Source of the DNA: CHPMRC01 sp044368655
Lineage (GTDB): Bacteria > Bacteroidota > Bacteroidia > Chitinophagales > JADJOU01
DNA: 64,000 bases
Direction of reading: 5' to 3'
NCBI GenBank assembly: GCA_044368655.1
Contig: JBIPPB010000001.1
Coordinates: 62,001 to 126,000 of the forward strand
The position numbers and the translations under genes are program-made. Positions 60,728 to 64,000 of this stretch are shown here, piece by piece. The notes beneath the pieces are model-generated. The model had not been told where the DNA came from, ran no database searches, and saw only the letters and a program-made list of their open reading frames with translations. Numbering within the stretch: position 1 is the stretch's first letter; every line of letters starts with the position of its first letter.

Positions 60728-60751
60728 AAAGCTATCTCATTGGATAGCTTT
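60728..60751 (-). terminator. Rho-independent terminator of the aminosugar operon
   Basis: AAAGCTATC-TCATTG-GATAGCTTT forms a 9-bp stem with a 6-nt loop, followed on the minus strand by a T-run. It begins 7 bp past the stop at 60758. Confidence 0.7.
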
Positions 60752-60757
60752 AACTTT

Positions 60758-61327
60758 TTATAATTTTATAACATTTTCATCTTTGAGCTGATATCGTTCG
60801 CCATTTTTACAAATAGCCAATCCATCCGAATCAAATTGTAATCGATGACCTTCCTCGCTATACCAACCTTTTTGTTTTGCTGGATTACCAACCATTAGTG
60901 CATAAGGTTTTACATCACTTATCACAACACTTCCTGCACCAATAAATGAATAAGATCCTAATGTAATTCCACAAACTATTGTTGCATTGGCACCAATGGT
61001 ACAACCTTTTTTTACTATGGTTTTTGCATATTCGCTTTTACGATTTACGCCACTTCTTGGATTAATAACATTTGTAAATACACAAGATGGTCCTAAAAAA
61101 ACATTATCTTCACAAATGGTGCCGGTATAAACCGAAACATTATTCTGTATTTTTACATTGTTTCCAAGAATAACATCTGGACTAATCACTACATTTTGTC
61201 CAATATTACAATTTTTTCCTATTTTAGAATGGGTCATTATATGACTAAAATGCCAAATTTTAGTACCCTCTCCTATTTCGCAAGGTTCGTCTACATAAGA
61301 AGACTCATGAATAAATACATTTTTCAT
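60758..61327 (-). CDS. Left-handed beta-helix N-acetyltransferase, WlbB/WbpD-like
   Basis: Likely acetylates UDP-3-amino-2-acetamido sugar (glucuronate series) in O-antigen or surface-glycan synthesis. The 189 residues are built from hexapeptide repeats (VFIHESSYVDEPCEIGEGTKIWHFSHI..., GKNCNIGQNVVISP). They show the family word VFTNVINPRSGVNRKSEYA (about 84-102) and the catalytic loop region KGCTIGANATIVCGITLG. The next gene upstream is the matching aminotransferase, with a 1-bp gap. Substrate assigned from family and pairing. Confidence 0.85.
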   Translation of the reverse strand: MKNVFIHESSYVDEPCEIGEGTKIWHFSHIMTHSKIGKNCNIGQNVVISPDVILGNNVKIQNNVSVYTGTICEDNVFLGPSCVFTNVINPRSGVNRKSEYAKTIVKKGCTIGANATIVCGITLGSYSFIGAGSVVISDVKPYALMVGNPAKQKGWYSEEGHRLQFDSDGLAICKNGERYQLKDENVIKL

Positions 61328-61328
61328 A

Positions 61329-62456
61329 TTAAAAGTTTTTTATAGTTTCTACAATATAATGTAATTGACTCTCTGTCATTTCTGTATGTATTGGTAATGA
61401 AAGTACTTCTTTAGATAATTTTTCACTTTCACTTAAGTCATATGATGCATTATAATGCATTGCATATGCTTTTTGAAAATGCAATGGCATCGGATAATAA
61501 ATCATCGAAGGTATTTCTTTTTCTTGTAAATATGTTTTTAAGGCTTCGCGTTTACCATTTTTAATTTTCATTGTATATTGGTGAAATACATGTGTAGAAT
61601 TTTTAGATCGAAATGGTGTTTCAATCCAATCCAATTCTTTTAAAGTGTTGTCATAAAAATCAGCAACTTCATTTCTTGACGTTTCATAATCTTTTAAACG
61701 TTTAATTTTTGCATTTAAAATGACAGCTTGTAACGTATCAAGTCTTGAATTACATCCTACAATATCATGGTAATATTTTACACCAAGTTCGCCATGATGA
61801 CAAATTCCTTTAAGACGTACAGCCAAATCATCATCATTGGTATAAATAGCGCCTCCATCCCCATAAGCGCCAAGATTTTTAGATGGATAAAAAGATGTCG
61901 TTCCAATGTTTCCAATTGTTCCGGCTTGTTTTACAGTACCATCTGAAAATGTATATTCACTACCAATCGCTTGTGCAGTATCTTCTACAACAAATAAATT
62001 GTATTTTTTTGCCAATTCCATTATTTTTTCCATCTCACAAGTTTGGCCATATAAATGAACCGGAACAATCGCTTTTGTTTTTGACGTAATTTTTTCTTCA
62101 ATTTTATTGACATCAATATTAAAGGTATTGTAATCAGCGTCTATAAAAATGGGTTTTAGTTTTAAAAGCGCAATAACTTCAGCAGTAGCTACATACGTCC
62201 AAGTAGGAACAATTACTTCATCGCCTGGCTCTAAACCCAATGCCATTAAAGCCACTTGAATCGCATCCGTACCATTAGCACAAGGAATAATGTATTTTGC
62301 TCTAGTAAATGATTTTAAAGCTTCTGTAAATTCTTTAACTTGTTTACCATTTATAAATTGTGAGGATTCAAAAACCTCTTCAAAGCCTTTATAAATTTCT
62401 TCTTTAATTTTCAAAAATTGACTTTTTGTGTCAACCATTTGGATGTTTAAATTCAT
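61329..62456 (-). CDS. DegT/DnrJ/EryC1/StrS aminotransferase, WlbC/WbpE-like
   Basis: PLP enzyme that installs the 3-amino group on a UDP-3-keto sugar. The 375 residues have PCANGTDAIQVAL (about 58-70), TWTYVATAEVIALL (about 85), HLYGQTCEME, VVEDTAQAIGS (about 156-166) and the PLP lysine in SFYPSKNLGAYGDGGA (Lys about 193). It is 1 bp before the acetyltransferase and 6 bp after the dihydroorotase-like gene, so the three form one operon. The dehydrogenase that would make the keto sugar is not in the window. Confidence 0.9.
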   Translation of the reverse strand: MNLNIQMVDTKSQFLKIKEEIYKGFEEVFESSQFINGKQVKEFTEALKSFTRAKYIIPCANGTDAIQVALMALGLEPGDEVIVPTWTYVATAEVIALLKLKPIFIDADYNTFNIDVNKIEEKITSKTKAIVPVHLYGQTCEMEKIMELAKKYNLFVVEDTAQAIGSEYTFSDGTVKQAGTIGNIGTTSFYPSKNLGAYGDGGAIYTNDDDLAVRLKGICHHGELGVKYYHDIVGCNSRLDTLQAVILNAKIKRLKDYETSRNEVADFYDNTLKELDWIETPFRSKNSTHVFHQYTMKIKNGKREALKTYLQEKEIPSMIYYPMPLHFQKAYAMHYNASYDLSESEKLSKEVLSLPIHTEMTESQLHYIVETIKNF

Positions 62457-62462
62457 ATTTAA

Positions 62463-63701
62463 TTAGTTTAATGTTGTAATGATTTTTGTACTAAATGTTT
62501 TATTAATAAAAGCGCTGTTTTTAGATAAAGATTTGTTATTTTGAAGATTAAAGGTTTCTGGATTATTTAAGTCAATGATACTAAAACGTCCTTTTTTTCC
62601 TTCTTCAAAATGTCCAAGATCAATATTAAAATAATTGGATTGATTTAAAGATAAAACGTTGGAAATTAATTCTATTTGACTATTACCTAATTTTTCAATA
62701 AGTGCTTGAAAACTGGTTTGTAGTCCAATATTACCATTTTCGGCCAAATCAAATTCTAAAACCTTTTCCTCAGGTGTTAATGGTGTATGTTGCGTGTAAA
62801 CAAAGTCAATAGTTCCATCGATTAATGCACTTAATAGAGCATCTTGATCTACTTTAGCACGAAGTGGTGGATTTAGCTTAAAATTAGTGTCAAAATCTAA
62901 AACGGAATCTTCATTAAAAATCAAATTATTTATAGAAACGCCCACTTTAAAATCCATTTCTTTACGATAATTTTTTACAATGTCGATACTTTCTTTTGTA
63001 GATAAATCAATGATTACAGGCGCATAGCTGCAATATTTTGCAATATCTAATATTTCTTTTAATGCAATAGTTTCGGCTTCGGCCGGAATTCCTTTGAATC
63101 CACAATAAAGCGCACTTTTCCCTTGATGAATTTGGCCGCCTTTGCTCAAACTCACTTTCTCGGGATGAATCAAAAAATGTGAATTATTGATTTTACAATA
63201 ATTAAAAAGATTTACCAATAAATCCGCAGAAAGCGAATGTTGATTTTGATTCGTAAATCCTATAATATTTTCATTACTAATTTCTAATATTTCGCTCATT
63301 AAATTTTTAGAATTCGATTTGAGAATATTAGCTACAGGATGAATGTTTACGTTTTCATTTATATATTTATTTATAAATGAAATATCACTTTTTGAATCAA
63401 AAGCATTTTGTATGCTTGGAAAATGAAAAATATTTGTAAAACCACCTTTTTTGGCCGCATGGCATAATGAATCAAAAGTTTCACGACTTGAAACATTAGG
63501 TTCACCCGAAGTACAGTAAATATCTATTAGGCCCGGAATCAAACACAATTCCTTTCCATCAATAGTTTCATCTACAATATCGGTTATTTTTGTATTAATT
63601 TTTTCAATGCCTTTTTCGCTCCAAATAAAATCGACGTTTTTATTATAAAATGAAGAGCCAGGAAATAGAATTTTTACATTTTTAAAAAGTGTTTTTTTCA
63701 T
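62463..63701 (-). CDS. Dihydroorotase-like protein lacking metal ligands
   Basis: The 412-aa protein has an amidohydrolase fold related to class I dihydroorotase. PGLIDIYCTSGEPN (about 56-69) stands where active enzymes have DxHxHxREPG, so both histidines are gone. Later ligand positions are also changed: HFLIHPEK for the HxED region and VYTQHTPLTPEEK for the SDHAPH-type region. NGNIGLQTSFQALIEKLG and FDTNFKLNPPLR are typical. From memory, Bacteroidota carry such inactive homologues as probable partners of aspartate transcarbamoylase. Here it leads a nucleotide-sugar operon. A -7 box lies at 63767-63774. Confidence 0.78.
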   Translation of the reverse strand: MKKTLFKNVKILFPGSSFYNKNVDFIWSEKGIEKINTKITDIVDETIDGKELCLIPGLIDIYCTSGEPNVSSRETFDSLCHAAKKGGFTNIFHFPSIQNAFDSKSDISFINKYINENVNIHPVANILKSNSKNLMSEILEISNENIIGFTNQNQHSLSADLLVNLFNYCKINNSHFLIHPEKVSLSKGGQIHQGKSALYCGFKGIPAEAETIALKEILDIAKYCSYAPVIIDLSTKESIDIVKNYRKEMDFKVGVSINNLIFNEDSVLDFDTNFKLNPPLRAKVDQDALLSALIDGTIDFVYTQHTPLTPEEKVLEFDLAENGNIGLQTSFQALIEKLGNSQIELISNVLSLNQSNYFNIDLGHFEEGKKGRFSIIDLNNPETFNLQNNKSLSKNSAFINKTFSTKIITTLN

Positions 63702-64000
63702 TTGTAAAATATATTTTTATAACAGAAAAATGTATTGCAATTTATTTACTTAAAGAAGAAACATTACAAAATTAAAATAATTATTCAAAAACCAGTTTTT
63801 TACTTAAAGATTTACAAAAAATAGCATAAAAATTTAATAGTTTAATAATACAACTATTATTATAAAATATGGAAAAAAGTATATTTTTAAAGGAAATTAT
63901 ATAAAAAAATCAATTAAAAGGAAAGAAAAAAGAACATTAAAAAAGCTAAATAGGCTTTAAATTCATATAAAGTTGACAAATACAACTATTTTAAAAAGCA
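63702..64000. other. AT-rich region to the window edge
   Basis: This 299-bp stretch has no ORF I trust and is A/T-rich throughout. The only feature I can name is the -7 box of the dihydroorotase-like operon at 63767-63774. Confidence 0.4.
63767..63774 (-). promoter_or_regulatory. -7 promoter box of the dihydroorotase-like/aminosugar operon
   Basis: The minus strand reads TAATTTTG (TAnnTTTG), 65 bp before the ATG at 63701. Confidence 0.4.

Overview
The window is chromosomal DNA of a low-GC member of the Bacteroidota. The evidence is phylum-typical: type IX secretion sorting domains of type A (27903-29183, 29360-36220) and type B (44277-48758), a long Lgt, a glutaminyl-tRNA synthetase, DUF2723, GSCFA and DUF4159 proteins, and more than twenty copies of the -7 promoter motif TAnnTTTG just upstream of genes. 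Most genes lack a Shine-Dalgarno sequence. I cannot place the organism below phylum. I see no rRNA, tRNA, CRISPR array, insertion sequence or prophage.

Layout. 1-3056 (minus): lgt, ugd and a truncated UDP-glucuronate decarboxylase (lipoprotein lipidation plus the UDP-glucose to UDP-xylose branch). 3191-9190 (plus): a two-gene Fe-S oxidoreductase, tsaB, a tandem winged-helix regulator, phhB, a META protein with an extreme lysine tail, and glnS. 9193-15798: a coiled-coil protein that may be a decayed SF1 helicase, an SDR, then methylmalonyl-CoA mutase with 2,4-dienoyl-CoA reductase and a hemolysin-III protein. 15912-25312: pfkA, a lipoprotein, obgE-smr-marC, a DUF2723 protein and PBP1A. 25434-27914: an arsenic operon (arsR, acr3, DUF6428, arsenate-reductase-like phosphatase) with clear operators. 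27903-36220: two T9SS cargo proteins sharing a nearly identical 3' end. 36717-44093: a heme/metal-type TonB receptor with a partner, glpK-nadD-gtrA-pepP and DUF3467. 44277-52944 (plus): a 1493-aa T9SS type B protein, a sugar transferase, a barrel protein, an Ig-like lipoprotein and a GNAT. 52981-57296 (minus): a small lipoprotein, recQ, GSCFA and DUF4159. 57461-59787 (plus): ybaB, a very AT-rich gap, an L,D-transpeptidase and ybeY. 59859-63701 (minus): a carboxypeptidase-regulatory-like protein, two UDP-aminosugar genes and a non-catalytic dihydroorotase-like protein.

The most notable non-coding signals are two perfect 16-bp parS sites 48 bp apart (59793-59808 and 59841-59856). About 1.6 kb away lies an extremely AT-rich gap (57761-58191) with degenerate DnaA-box-like words. 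Together they suggest that the right part of the window is origin-proximal and may contain oriC. Other points of interest are the helicase-like protein that seems to have lost both Walker motifs (9193-11340), the exported polybasic protein (6859-7521), the two different operators of the ars locus, and a systematic start-codon trap in which the last TTG of the -7 promoter box is read as a start codon.

Functionally the window mixes housekeeping genes with cell-envelope functions: nucleotide sugars, a polyprenyl-phosphate sugar transferase, T9SS cargo, peptidoglycan enzymes and lipoproteins.
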